A stretch of DNA of 64,000 nucleotides from a bacterium. GTDB taxonomy: Bacteria > Sysuimicrobiota > Sysuimicrobiia > Sysuimicrobiales > Segetimicrobiaceae. The stretch's first letter is position 1, and the number at the start of each line of letters is the position of its first letter. The notes beneath the pieces were generated by a model. It saw only the letters and a program-made list of their open reading frames with translations. It was not told the origin of the DNA and did no database searches. This document shows, in pieces, positions 8,679 through 16,864 of this stretch. A program made the position numbers and the translations under genes. The DNA lies in the NCBI GenBank assembly GCA_035307765.1, contig DATGHU010000006.1:137552-201551 (forward strand), given 5' to 3'.

Positions 8679-9062
8679 TCAGGCGCGGGCCCGGGTGATT
8701 TGAGCGGAAACGACCCTCCACCCCTCACCCACGCGTGCGTAGATGTCCGTGTACCGGCTCCTTCCGGATACACCGTCCCGCCGCGTGAACCGCCCGGTCG
8801 CCTGGATGAGGGCCACGCCTCCATAGATTTGCACGCGCACGTCCTCGAGCGTATAGTCGACAACGTCGGGGCCGCGGGAAGCCGCACGGAGGAATTCTTC
8901 CTTGCCCAGGACGTCGCCGTTCCATTCGATGCAGACAAAGTCATCGGCGAGATGCTCCCGGTACCAGGCCACGTCCGCTTCCATGAAGGATCGGATGTAT
9001 TCCGCGTTCAGGCGTTCGAGCACGGTCGTCTCGCCTGCGCTGGGTCCGGTTTCCGTGGGCAT
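8679..9062 (-). CDS. SnoaL-like/NTF2-fold protein (DUF4440-type)
   Basis: This 127-residue soluble protein has the NTF2-like cone fold pattern: helix VLERLNAEYIRSFMEADVAWYREHLADDFVCIEWNG in outline, then alternating strands ending GEGWRVVSAQITR. Members include ketosteroid-isomerase-like enzymes and stand-alone ligand-binding proteins, so no reaction can be assigned. ATG at 9062 was chosen because GAAGGGGAG lies 9 bases upstream; an ATG at 9125 would add 21 residues. It is convergent with the SDH operon. Confidence 0.75.
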   Translation of the reverse strand: MPTETGPSAGETTVLERLNAEYIRSFMEADVAWYREHLADDFVCIEWNGDVLGKEEFLRAASRGPDVVDYTLEDVRVQIYGGVALIQATGRFTRRDGVSGRSRYTDIYARVGEGWRVVSAQITRARA

Positions 9063-9152
9063 GATCATCATCTCCCCTTCGAACGGCCTGACGTCCGCAT
9101 CGCGCCCGGATGCGGTCACGCCCATGAGTGATCACGCCGTCACGGTTGCGGT

Positions 9153-9659
9153 TTGGTCATCCACTCCGACGCGCCGATCTTCCTCGCGATCGTCGCCGTG
9201 CATGTGCTCGTTGCGCTCGGCTGTGTCGCGGCCGGCCCGGTGGCCATGCTGAGCAGGAAGGGCCCTGGCCGGCACCCCCTCTTCGGGACGGTGTACTACT
9301 GGCTGCTGTCGGTGGCCTGCGCATCCGCGGCAGCGCTGTCGGCGATGCGTTGGGCCGAGGACTCCCCCCTCTTCGTGCTTGGGGCGCTGTCGTTCGCCGC
9401 TGCATCTGTGGGCCGGACGGCCATGCGGCGGCGGTGGCGCAACTGGGCAAGGTTGCACATCGGCGGGATGGGTCTCTCCTATGTCATCCTTGTGACCGCG
9501 TTCTACGTGGACAACGGCCCGAACCTCCCGCTGTGGAAGGATCTTCCCTCCATTGCGTACTGGGTGGTGCCGGGCGCGATCGGGGTGCCGCTCATCGTCC
9601 GCGCCCGCTTCACCCATCCGCTGGCGCGGAGAGCCGGGCGACCCGCGCAAAGTTCCTGA
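9153..9659 (+). CDS. DUF2306-like small integral membrane protein
   Basis: This 168-residue protein has about five hydrophobic helices, beginning with IFLAIVAVHVLVALGCVAAGPVAML. The RHPLFGTVYYW and WARLHIGGMGLSYV stretches with conserved histidines are typical of the DUF2306/YozB-like membrane family, whose role is unknown. The start is TTG 9153, the first plausible codon before the first helix. It is divergent from the SnoaL-like gene. Confidence 0.65.
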   Translation: MVIHSDAPIFLAIVAVHVLVALGCVAAGPVAMLSRKGPGRHPLFGTVYYWLLSVACASAAALSAMRWAEDSPLFVLGALSFAAASVGRTAMRRRWRNWARLHIGGMGLSYVILVTAFYVDNGPNLPLWKDLPSIAYWVVPGAIGVPLIVRARFTHPLARRAGRPAQSS

Positions 9660-9951
9660 TGCGCGCGACCGCGGCAGCGGAAACGCACGGCGACGGGGGA
9701 GCCCGCGGGTCGGCTTCATTCCGGGTCCGCGCCCCGGGGCCCGAGATCGCCGGTGGACGGGGCGGCGATTCCGGACGCGCCGGGGTGACCGAGCATCCCG
9801 CGGACGAGGAAGCCGGCCGGATCCGCGCGAAGCCCATCGCCATGGAACGGCATCCTGTGGCAAGGGCCGGTGGTCGGCGCGTGCGACCGGATTTTTCCCC
9901 GGTCCCCGCACGGAATCTTGCGTGCCGAAGTTCGGGCCGGGCAGCGCGTAG
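9660..9951. other. Gene-free stretch between membrane protein and regulator
   Basis: I see no convincing reading frame or RNA gene in these 292 bases. They are GC-rich and probably hold the promoter of the regulator gene at 9952, but no clear -10/-35 pair stands out. Confidence 0.4.
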
Positions 9952-10860
9952 GTGACGCTCTCGCTTGCCGACGTTCCGGAGGCCGCTCGGCGGGTGGCCG
10001 ACCTGCTGGACTCAGCGCTGCATGCCGCCGTGGAGGTCGTCGACCGGGACCTGCTGCTGGTTGCGGGAACCGGGCCCACGCAGGCACACCTTGGGGTGCG
10101 CCTGCATGCGGATCTCTACATCCGCTGTCTCCGCACCGGGTTGCCCGCCTGGGCAGAACCCGCGGTCCCGGAACGGCCGGGTCCGCTGGTCGCCTGCCCT
10201 GTGATGGTGGCGGGCGATGTGGTGGGAGTGATGGGCCTGGTTCCTACCATGGCCGGGCAGGGAGCGAGCCTGCGCGGGCACGCCCAGCAGGTCACGGATT
10301 TGCTCCTTACGTTCGCCGATCTATTGGGAAGCGCCGCCGGGCGGCAGGCGGCCGCGCCCGCGGTACCGGCCCCGGCGGCGCCGGCGGAGGCGGTGCTGGA
10401 CTCGCTTCCCAACGGGGTGCTCGGCGTGGATCGGGGAGGGGTGGTGCTCTACTGCAACCGCGCCGCGCTGGAGATGCTGCGCGCGGATATGGACCTCACC
10501 GGGCAGCTGCTGGCTCACTGGTACCCTCCGGGCGCGCAGCTCGGCGAGCCTGAGGACGCCGAACACGCCCGGGAAGTCGTCTTCCAGCGCAACGGGCACC
10601 GGTTTCGGTTCTTCCAGACGATCCGTCCCCTCCGCCGCGGCGCGCACACGATCGGCACGCTGATCGTCCTCCGAGAACCCGCCGCGGCGCGATCACCGAT
10701 CCGCCCAGAAATGCCGACCCTCGCCGATGCGGACGGGCAGCTCATTCGGGAGGCCCTGGCTCGATACGGAACGTCGGGAGAAGGAAAGCGGCGCGCCGCA
10801 CGCGCGCTCGGCATCAGCCTGGCCACCCTGTACCGCAAACTGCGGCGCCCCGCACGCTGA
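9952..10860 (+). CDS. PAS-domain regulator with Fis-type helix-turn-helix and no AAA+ domain
   Basis: This 302-residue protein starts at GTG 9952. Residues 1-125 look like a GAF-type sensor (ADLYIRCLRTGLPAW, ACPVMVAGDVVGVMGL). An Ala/Pro linker leads to a PAS domain (LDSLPNGVLGVDRGGVVLYCNRAA, near 145-240). The last 35 residues are a Fis/NtrC helix-turn-helix (KRRAARALGISLATLYRKLRR). The sigma-54-interacting AAA+ module normally between sensor and Fis domain (GAFTGA, Walker A) is absent. It sits just upstream of the catabolic cluster at 10943 on the same strand and is the best candidate for its regulator. Confidence 0.8.
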   Translation: MTLSLADVPEAARRVADLLDSALHAAVEVVDRDLLLVAGTGPTQAHLGVRLHADLYIRCLRTGLPAWAEPAVPERPGPLVACPVMVAGDVVGVMGLVPTMAGQGASLRGHAQQVTDLLLTFADLLGSAAGRQAAAPAVPAPAAPAEAVLDSLPNGVLGVDRGGVVLYCNRAALEMLRADMDLTGQLLAHWYPPGAQLGEPEDAEHAREVVFQRNGHRFRFFQTIRPLRRGAHTIGTLIVLREPAAARSPIRPEMPTLADADGQLIREALARYGTSGEGKRRAARALGISLATLYRKLRRPAR

Positions 10861-10895
10861 GCAGGGATCCGATCTTCCGGCCCCGCATTATCTTA

Positions 10896-10924
10896 TTGAC
10901 AATTCCATTGCAAATTGAGAATCA
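10896..10924 (+). promoter_or_regulatory. AT-rich promoter/operator candidate of the catabolic cluster
   Basis: A short AT-rich island in otherwise GC-rich DNA lies 20-47 bases before the first gene of the cluster. TTGACA at 10896-10901 is a perfect sigma-70 -35 box, but the -10 at 17 bases (GAATCA) is poor. The same stretch reads TGACAA-N5-TTGCA (10897-10912), close to a sigma-54 -24/-12 element apart from one G. TTGACAAT and TTGAGAAT repeat 19 bases apart, and CAATT/AATTG arms form an inverted repeat. It is likely a regulated promoter; the sigma class is open. Confidence 0.45.
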
Positions 10925-10942
10925 CCGGAGCGCGCTCCAGGA

Positions 10943-12115
10943 ATGTCCGACGCATCAGGCATGGCGAGGCAGGAGCCGCGAACCGCTGTGAGCGTTGGGC
11001 TGCCGGATCTCCGGTGCAGCCGGTGCGGCCGGTCCTTCGCGTCGTCGCTCGACGTGTGGCGCTGCACCTGTGGCGGCCCACTGGATCTGACGGGGACGCC
11101 CACGCTTACCGTCGACGCGATCGCCCAACGGCCGGCAGGAGTGTGGCGGTATCGCGCGATCCTTCCCGATATCACGGAGGGACGCCTCGTCTCACTCGGA
11201 GAAGGTGGGACGCCGCTCATCGACGCGAGGCGGAGTCGGGGGCTGAAGTACAAGCTGGAATTCCTCTCCCCCACCGGTTCCTTCAAGGACCGCGGCTCGA
11301 CGGTGCTGGTGAGCGTCCTCAACGCACTGGGAGCCCGCCGGGTGGTCGAAGACTCCTCGGGGAACGCCGGGGCTTCCATCGCCGCCTACTGTTCGGCCGC
11401 GGGGATCACCTGCGACATTTACATCCCGGCATCAACCTCGCCGGCGAAGGTCCGTCAGATCCGCAGTTACGGCGCGTGTCTCGTCCTCGTCGAAGGGACG
11501 CGTGCGGATGTGTCCCGGGCGGCCGAGTCGGCGTCGGAAGGCGCCGTCTACGCGAGTCACCTCTTGTCGCCCTACTTCCTCGCCGGCACGCAGACGGTCA
11601 GCCTGGAGATCTGGGAGCAGATGGGGATGCGGGTCCCCGACGCCGTGGTCGTCCCCGTCGGCGCGGGGACGCTCCTCTTCGGCGCCTATCTGGGATTCCA
11701 GGCGCTGCGCCGGGCCGGGCTGATCGATCGCCTGCCGCGCCTCATCGGCGTGCAGGCGAAACACTGTGCCCCCCTCTACCACGCATTCCGCGCCGGGCTG
11801 GAAAGCGTGGACGGTGTCGACTATCCGCTGCGCGCCAGCATGGCCGAAGGGATCCGGATCCAGCACCCGCCGCGGGATCGCCAGATCCTCCTGGCGGTGC
11901 GTGAGACGGGGGGGGCGATCGTCACGGTGACCGAGGAGGAGATCTACCGCGGCTGGTTCGACCTGGCCAACCAGGGGTTGTTCGTGGAGCCGACCGCCGC
12001 GGTCGGCGCGGCGGCGGCCGAGCGGCTGCTGCGCGAAGGGATCGTTGCCCCCGAAGAAACCACGGTGGTGGCGCTGACCGGAACGGGCCTCAAAGACGGG
12101 GGGTGCGCACCGTGA
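10943..12115 (+). CDS. Threonine synthase-family PLP enzyme
   Basis: This 390-residue fold-type II PLP enzyme has an N-terminal zinc ribbon (Cys25, Cys28, Cys41, Cys43), the PLP lysine at 115 (SPTGSFKDRG), the phosphate-contact loop SSGNAGASIAAY and a glycine-rich loop VGAGTLLFGAY. These fit threonine synthase, which turns O-phosphohomoserine into threonine. No homoserine kinase or dehydrogenase gene is near. The gene heads a catabolic cluster with peptidases, a dehydrogenase and a peptide transporter, so a related beta/gamma-elimination or replacement on another amino acid is possible. Starts at 10961 or 10988 are also possible. Confidence 0.8.
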   Translation: MSDASGMARQEPRTAVSVGLPDLRCSRCGRSFASSLDVWRCTCGGPLDLTGTPTLTVDAIAQRPAGVWRYRAILPDITEGRLVSLGEGGTPLIDARRSRGLKYKLEFLSPTGSFKDRGSTVLVSVLNALGARRVVEDSSGNAGASIAAYCSAAGITCDIYIPASTSPAKVRQIRSYGACLVLVEGTRADVSRAAESASEGAVYASHLLSPYFLAGTQTVSLEIWEQMGMRVPDAVVVPVGAGTLLFGAYLGFQALRRAGLIDRLPRLIGVQAKHCAPLYHAFRAGLESVDGVDYPLRASMAEGIRIQHPPRDRQILLAVRETGGAIVTVTEEEIYRGWFDLANQGLFVEPTAAVGAAAAERLLREGIVAPEETTVVALTGTGLKDGGCAP

Positions 12116-13350
12116 GCGCCAAAGGCCGGGCGGCGATGCCGTACGGGTGGGGCCGCGTCCCGTACACGTACGCGGACCGCCTCCCCTGGATGAACCTGCC
12201 GTTTCCGGTCGAGGAGTACCATGAGCGCCTGCAGAGGCTGGGGCGCTTGATGGCCCGGGAGGGGTTCCAGTGCCTGGTTGTCCTCGGAAACCGCGCCGAC
12301 GGCACCAACATCCGCTACCTGGCGAACTTTGAAGACTTCTACGGTGGGGACAGCCTGCTGGTCGTGCCGCAGCAGGGGGCGCCCGGCTTCACCACCAACG
12401 CCGTCATGCACGGGGAGCCGATGCACTCCGGCATTCAAGACTGCTGGATCGATGACGTGCGGTGTGCGGCGGCGCCCCGCACGGTCACGGGGGGGGCGAG
12501 CCCGGCCACGGTCTTCGACCACTTGGAGGACCTCATCATCGAGCGGGGCTGCGATCGGGCCAGCCTCGGCGTCGTGGGCGAAGGGGACGGCGACCGGGTC
12601 GCCGGGTTTCTCCGCGACACCTTTCCCCAGGCCCGCGTGGCGCAGGCCGGCCCGCTGCTGCGCGAGCTGCGCGCCATCAAGAGCCCTCGTGAAGTCGAGG
12701 TGATGCGACGCGCCTGTCACTTGGCCGATGAAGCGGCGCGGGCGGTGATGGAGTCGGTGCGGCCGGGGATCACCGAGTTCGAGCTGGCCGGGGAGGCGTA
12801 CCGCGCGATGTTCCGGGCCGGCGCCGAACACCCCGCGTTCGCGATCGGCCTCTGCGCCGGGGCGCGGGCGGGATTTAAGCACATGGCCCCCACCGCCTAC
12901 CAGGTGCGGGAGGGGGACATGGTCTACGTCGACGTCGGGGGCCGGTACATGGGATACCACAGCGATACCTCCCGGCATCGCGTCTGCGGCACGCCCTCGG
13001 CCGAACAGCTGCGCTTCATGGAGACGCAGATCGCCATCGTCGAGGAGGTCATGGGCGCGGCACGCCCGGGCGCCGTGATCGGGGACCTGGCCGAACTGGC
13101 CCTCGCCCGCGCCCGCCGGGAAGGGTATGCCGACTACCTGTACTTTCGCGGTCACGGGGTCGGCGCCGCGACGCAGGACCTCCCCGCGTTCGCCCCCGGC
13201 AATCCGGCGCGGCTTGAGCAGAACATGGTGTTCGCCTTTGAGCCGATGCTGGTCCGGACGGGGTTCGGGACCGCGTGCTGGGAGGACGTGTGGTGGGTCA
13301 CCGCCTCCGGGGTCGAGCGCCTGAACCGGTGCCCGATCCGATGGTGGTAG
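12112..13350 (+). CDS. M24 family metallopeptidase (Xaa-Pro peptidase/creatinase fold)
   Basis: This 412-residue protein starts at GTG 12112, overlapping the previous stop (GTGA). It has an N-terminal creatinase-like domain and a C-terminal pita-bread domain with the metal ligands of M24 enzymes: DVGGRYMGYHSDTSR (two Asp), FRGHGVG (His), FEPM and WEDVWW (two Glu). It would cleave an X-Pro dipeptide or a creatine-like C-N bond in the cytoplasm. It is one of three intact M24 genes within 17 kb. The exact substrate cannot be told. Confidence 0.85.
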   Translation: MSAKGRAAMPYGWGRVPYTYADRLPWMNLPFPVEEYHERLQRLGRLMAREGFQCLVVLGNRADGTNIRYLANFEDFYGGDSLLVVPQQGAPGFTTNAVMHGEPMHSGIQDCWIDDVRCAAAPRTVTGGASPATVFDHLEDLIIERGCDRASLGVVGEGDGDRVAGFLRDTFPQARVAQAGPLLRELRAIKSPREVEVMRRACHLADEAARAVMESVRPGITEFELAGEAYRAMFRAGAEHPAFAIGLCAGARAGFKHMAPTAYQVREGDMVYVDVGGRYMGYHSDTSRHRVCGTPSAEQLRFMETQIAIVEEVMGAARPGAVIGDLAELALARARREGYADYLYFRGHGVGAATQDLPAFAPGNPARLEQNMVFAFEPMLVRTGFGTACWEDVWWVTASGVERLNRCPIRWW

Positions 13351-13361
13351 GCGGGGTGGTG

Positions 13362-14438
13362 ATGCCCGAGATCGGCCCGATCGCCGCGCCGGCGTTGACC
13401 GATCTGGTCGGCGCGATGCTCACCGCGGCCGGGGTGGTCCCGGAGGAGGCGGCCCTTGTCGCCGCCCACGTCGTGGACGCCGAGGAGCGCGAAAGTCGGT
13501 CGCAGGGGTTGGTGCGGGTGCCTCCGTACGTGAAGTGGGCGCGCACCGGCGAGATCGCGTCTCCCACCCGGGTCACCGTTGTGCACGACGGCGGGGCCGC
13601 GCTCGTGCTGGATGCGCACAACGGATGGGGACACGTCGCCGCGGGGGACGCCCTGGGGCGCTGCGTGGAACGGGCGACGCAGACCGGGGTGTGCTTTGCG
13701 ACGGTGCGCAACACGAACCACATCGGCCGGCTGGGGCGGTACGTCGAGACGGCGGCCGCGCGGGGAATGATCGGGCTCATCGCCTGCGCGGGCAATCCCC
13801 AATCGTCCTGGGTCGCGCCGTGGGGCGGTACCGCGCCGATCTTCGGCACGAACCCGATCGCGATCGGCTTTCCCCGCGGGGACGGCCCCCCGATCGTCGT
13901 GGACATCTCGACGACCCAAGGCGCCCGGGGGAACGTGCTGCTCGCGCAGAAAATGCGCCAGCTGCTGCCGGAGGGCTGGGCGTTCGACGCCGCAGGCGCG
14001 CCGACACGCGACCCGCATCAGGCGCTGCCTCCCCACGGCACGCTCGCCCCGCTGGGCGGGCACAAGGGATACGCGCTCGCCGTCGCGGTCGAGATCCTCT
14101 GCGGCGTGCTGGGCGGGGTGTGGCCGCCCGAGTCCTCGGCGAACTTCGTCGGCGCGATCCGGGTCGAGGCGTTCCTGCCGCGGGAGGCCTACGACCGCGG
14201 CCTCGCCGGCCTGGTGGCGGAGATCAAGGGGGTCCCGCCGCGCGCCGGGGTCGATGAGATCCGGCTCCCCGGGGAGGGCAGCGCGGCACGAAAGCAGCGG
14301 AGCACGGCGCGGGGCCTGCACGTGCCGTCCGGCCTGTGGTGCGAGCTGATCGAGCTGGCGCGGAGCCTCAACGTGGAGCATCCGCTGGCCCAGTTGGTCC
14401 CTACCGCGACCGACGGTGGCGCTAAGGAGGCGATGTGA
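13362..14438 (+). CDS. Ldh_2 family malate/L-lactate/ureidoglycolate-type dehydrogenase
   Basis: This 358-residue NAD(P)-dependent 2-hydroxyacid or imine dehydrogenase is of the Ldh_2 (YlbC/AllD) family, which has no Rossmann fold. Family hallmarks are ESRSQGLVRVPPYV, a variant of the S/T-H-G loop; FATVRNTNHIGRLGRYVETAA; and FGTNPIAIGFPRG. The usual active-site SHG is SQG here, a notable change. ATG at 13362 has GGCGGGG upstream; ATG at 13341 would overlap the M24 gene by 10 bases. It probably oxidises or reduces a product released by the neighbouring hydrolases. Confidence 0.8.
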   Translation: MPEIGPIAAPALTDLVGAMLTAAGVVPEEAALVAAHVVDAEERESRSQGLVRVPPYVKWARTGEIASPTRVTVVHDGGAALVLDAHNGWGHVAAGDALGRCVERATQTGVCFATVRNTNHIGRLGRYVETAAARGMIGLIACAGNPQSSWVAPWGGTAPIFGTNPIAIGFPRGDGPPIVVDISTTQGARGNVLLAQKMRQLLPEGWAFDAAGAPTRDPHQALPPHGTLAPLGGHKGYALAVAVEILCGVLGGVWPPESSANFVGAIRVEAFLPREAYDRGLAGLVAEIKGVPPRAGVDEIRLPGEGSAARKQRSTARGLHVPSGLWCELIELARSLNVEHPLAQLVPTATDGGAKEAM

Positions 14439-15130
14439 TGGCCGTTTGGGACGATGTGATTCCGCAGGAGGAGCAGGCGCTCTACGAGCGCGGGGGGTGG
14501 GGGGGACGGGTCGGCTTCGGCCGGCGTCCCGCCCTGCTCGTCGTGGATATGTACACCGCGTTTGTCGATCCCGCCTATCCGTACAGCAGTCCGGGGGCGC
14601 CCGCGACCGTCCGGGCCATTCAGACGGTGCTCGCGGCGGCCCGGACCGCCGGATGCCCGGTCTTCTTTTCAAAGGCGCGCCGGCGCACGATCCCGGCCGA
14701 GCGCGGTCGGTGGAAGGTCACGGCCAACCGGCAGCCGATCATGAGCGATCCGGCCGCCTACGAGATCGTGTCCGAGCTGCGCCCGCTGGAGTCGGAGTCC
14801 GTGCTGGTGAAATCCGCCCCGAGCGCGTTCTGGGGCACCGACCTGGCGAGCTACCTGATCTATCACCGCGTGGACACGGTGATCGTCACCGGAACCGTCA
14901 CCAGCGGGTGCGTGCGCGATACGGTGCTGGATGCGTTCAACTACAGCTTCCGGGCGATCGTTCCCGAAGAGTGTGTCTGCGACCGCGGGCTGACCTCGCA
15001 CAAAGTCACCCTCTTCGATATCCACATGAAGTACGGCGATGTCGTCCCCACCGCGGACGTGCTCGAATACCTGAAGGCGGTGCGCCAGGGCGAGCACGAG
15101 CGCCCAGTGGGGGCACCGAGTCACAGGTGA
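14438..15130 (+). CDS. Isochorismatase-like cysteine hydrolase
   Basis: This 230-residue cytoplasmic hydrolase is close to N-carbamoylsarcosine amidase and similar amidases. The catalytic triad is visible: Asp in LLVVDMYTAF, Lys in VKSAPSAFWGT and Cys in TVTSGCVRDT. ATG at 14438 overlaps the previous TGA, and AAGGAGG precedes it by 6 bases. In creatine/hydantoin catabolism, enzymes of this family follow creatininase-like steps, so an N-carbamoyl or amide substrate is plausible, but this is inference from family and neighbours. Confidence 0.85.
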   Translation: MAVWDDVIPQEEQALYERGGWGGRVGFGRRPALLVVDMYTAFVDPAYPYSSPGAPATVRAIQTVLAAARTAGCPVFFSKARRRTIPAERGRWKVTANRQPIMSDPAAYEIVSELRPLESESVLVKSAPSAFWGTDLASYLIYHRVDTVIVTGTVTSGCVRDTVLDAFNYSFRAIVPEECVCDRGLTSHKVTLFDIHMKYGDVVPTADVLEYLKAVRQGEHERPVGAPSHR

Positions 15131-15171
15131 ACCGGCGCGTGCGATCTGGTCCGTCACTTTTGGGAGGAGGG

Positions 15172-16770
15172 ATGCGCGTGGCACGAAGGTGGATCGGTGT
15201 GATCGTGGCCGTGGTGCTGACCGCGGCGCTCATCGACATGGGGATCCCGGCAATCGGACAGCAGGCGGGGGTGTTCCGGGTGCCGTTGGGGGGAGAGCCG
15301 CCGACGATTGACCCGTATTTCGCGACCGACTTCTCCTCCGGCGACCTCACGTTCTTGATGTACACCACCCTGGTCGGGTTCGACAGCAGCGGCAAGATCG
15401 TTCCCGAGGGGGCGCGCAGCTGGGCCACCTCCCCCAACGGCCTGGTATACACGTTCCACCTCAACGAGAACGTCCGCTTCCACGGCGGCCGCAAGGTGAC
15501 CGCCGCCGACTGGAAATGGTCGTTCGAGCGCATGGGCGATCCCAAGGTGGCCACCGAGGTGGCCGACGTCGTGCTGCCGGGGATCGAAGGCTTCGACGCG
15601 CAGCAGAAGGGCGCGCCCGATCTCGCCGGGATCCGGGTGATCGACCCGCTGACCCTGCAGTTCGTCCTCAACCCCAAGGCGCGCGGCGGCTTCCTCAGCC
15701 GGCTGGCCTACTACGCGGCGGTCGTGCTCGACAAGGACGTCGTCGGGCAGGGCGGCAAGGGCTGGTACGAGACCCGGGACGCCGGGTCGGGACCGTACAC
15801 CATGAAGGAATGGGTGCACAACGATCACGTGACCCTGGCGAGCGACCCGAACTACTTCCTGGGCGCGCCCAAGGTCACGCGGATCGAGATGCCGGTCGTG
15901 ACGCAGGCGACGACCCGGCTGTCGGAGTACCAGGCCGGTCAGCTCGATCTCGTGCCGGTCCCGCTCGGCGACTTCCAGCGGATTAAGAGCGATCCGGTCC
16001 TGGGCAAGGAACTGCTCGTCTTCCCGCGCGCCCAGATCATCTGGTTCGGGCCGAACCCGCGCGTGTACGAGCCGTTCAAGGACGTCCGCGTGCGGCGGGC
16101 CTTCGCGCTCGCGGTGGACAAGGCGAGGATCGCCAAAACCGTCTTCTTCGGCTTTTATCAGCCGGCCGCGTCCATCGTCCCCCCCGGCATCCCGGGATTC
16201 AACAGCGGGTACAAAGGGCTGGCCTACGATCCCGCGGCGGCCAAGAAGCTGTTGGCCGAGGCGGGGTTCGCCGGGAAACTGCCTCCCCTCACCATCGCCA
16301 TGAACCCGATCGCGCCGGACTACCAGATGGCGGCGGAGGCGGCCGCGGCGATGCTCAAAGACAACCTGGGCGTCGACGTGCAGCTGCAGAAGACGGAGTT
16401 CGCCAGCTTTCAGCAGGGCATGAACCGCCGGACGACGTTTGCGTCGTTCATGACCGGGTGGGCCGCCGACTACCTGGACTACAGCGACTACCTGGACCTG
16501 CTGCTGTACAGCAAGTCGCCGCTCGACCGCGTGAGCTATGCGAGCCCGGAGTTCGACCGGCTCGTCGACGAAGCGAACGCCGCCCCCACCGAGAGTGCGC
16601 GGACCGTCCTCTACCACAAGGCGGAGGCGCTGGCCGTCGAAGACGGCGCGATGATCCCGATCGTGTTCACGCAGTTCGCCGTCCTCAAGAAGCCCTACGT
16701 GCGCGGGCTAGAGACCACCCCCGCGTTGTCCGGCTGGCTGCGGTTCAACTCCATCAGCATTCAGAAGTAG
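15172..16770 (+). CDS. ABC transporter substrate-binding protein, peptide/opine type (SBP_bac_5)
   Basis: This 532-residue periplasmic protein starts at ATG 15172 after GGGAGGAGGG. An N-terminal hydrophobic signal (WIGVIVAVVLTAALI) ends before GQQAGVFRVPLGG, without a lipobox cysteine. The DppA/OppA pattern is clear: EPPTIDPYFATD, WATSPNGLVYTFHLNENVRFHGG and AADWKWSFERM. It should bind a dipeptide or peptide-like solute for the permeases encoded next. No DppD/DppF ATPase genes accompany it. Confidence 0.9.
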   Translation: MRVARRWIGVIVAVVLTAALIDMGIPAIGQQAGVFRVPLGGEPPTIDPYFATDFSSGDLTFLMYTTLVGFDSSGKIVPEGARSWATSPNGLVYTFHLNENVRFHGGRKVTAADWKWSFERMGDPKVATEVADVVLPGIEGFDAQQKGAPDLAGIRVIDPLTLQFVLNPKARGGFLSRLAYYAAVVLDKDVVGQGGKGWYETRDAGSGPYTMKEWVHNDHVTLASDPNYFLGAPKVTRIEMPVVTQATTRLSEYQAGQLDLVPVPLGDFQRIKSDPVLGKELLVFPRAQIIWFGPNPRVYEPFKDVRVRRAFALAVDKARIAKTVFFGFYQPAASIVPPGIPGFNSGYKGLAYDPAAAKKLLAEAGFAGKLPPLTIAMNPIAPDYQMAAEAAAAMLKDNLGVDVQLQKTEFASFQQGMNRRTTFASFMTGWAADYLDYSDYLDLLLYSKSPLDRVSYASPEFDRLVDEANAAPTESARTVLYHKAEALAVEDGAMIPIVFTQFAVLKKPYVRGLETTPALSGWLRFNSISIQK

Positions 16771-16864
16771 CCGGCCGAGGCGTGAGGGCTCACGTGCGTC
16801 GCGGGGGGGGGTGCGTCCGGGCTGCCCGGGGCACCCCCCGCCGTGCCGGCGGGGGCGGACGGCC

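Noticed and set aside
10888-10924. Possible riboswitch or T-box before the threonine-synthase-like gene
   Set aside because: Only 80 bases are available and no T-box or threonine leader pattern is present; the AT-rich island is better read as promoter.
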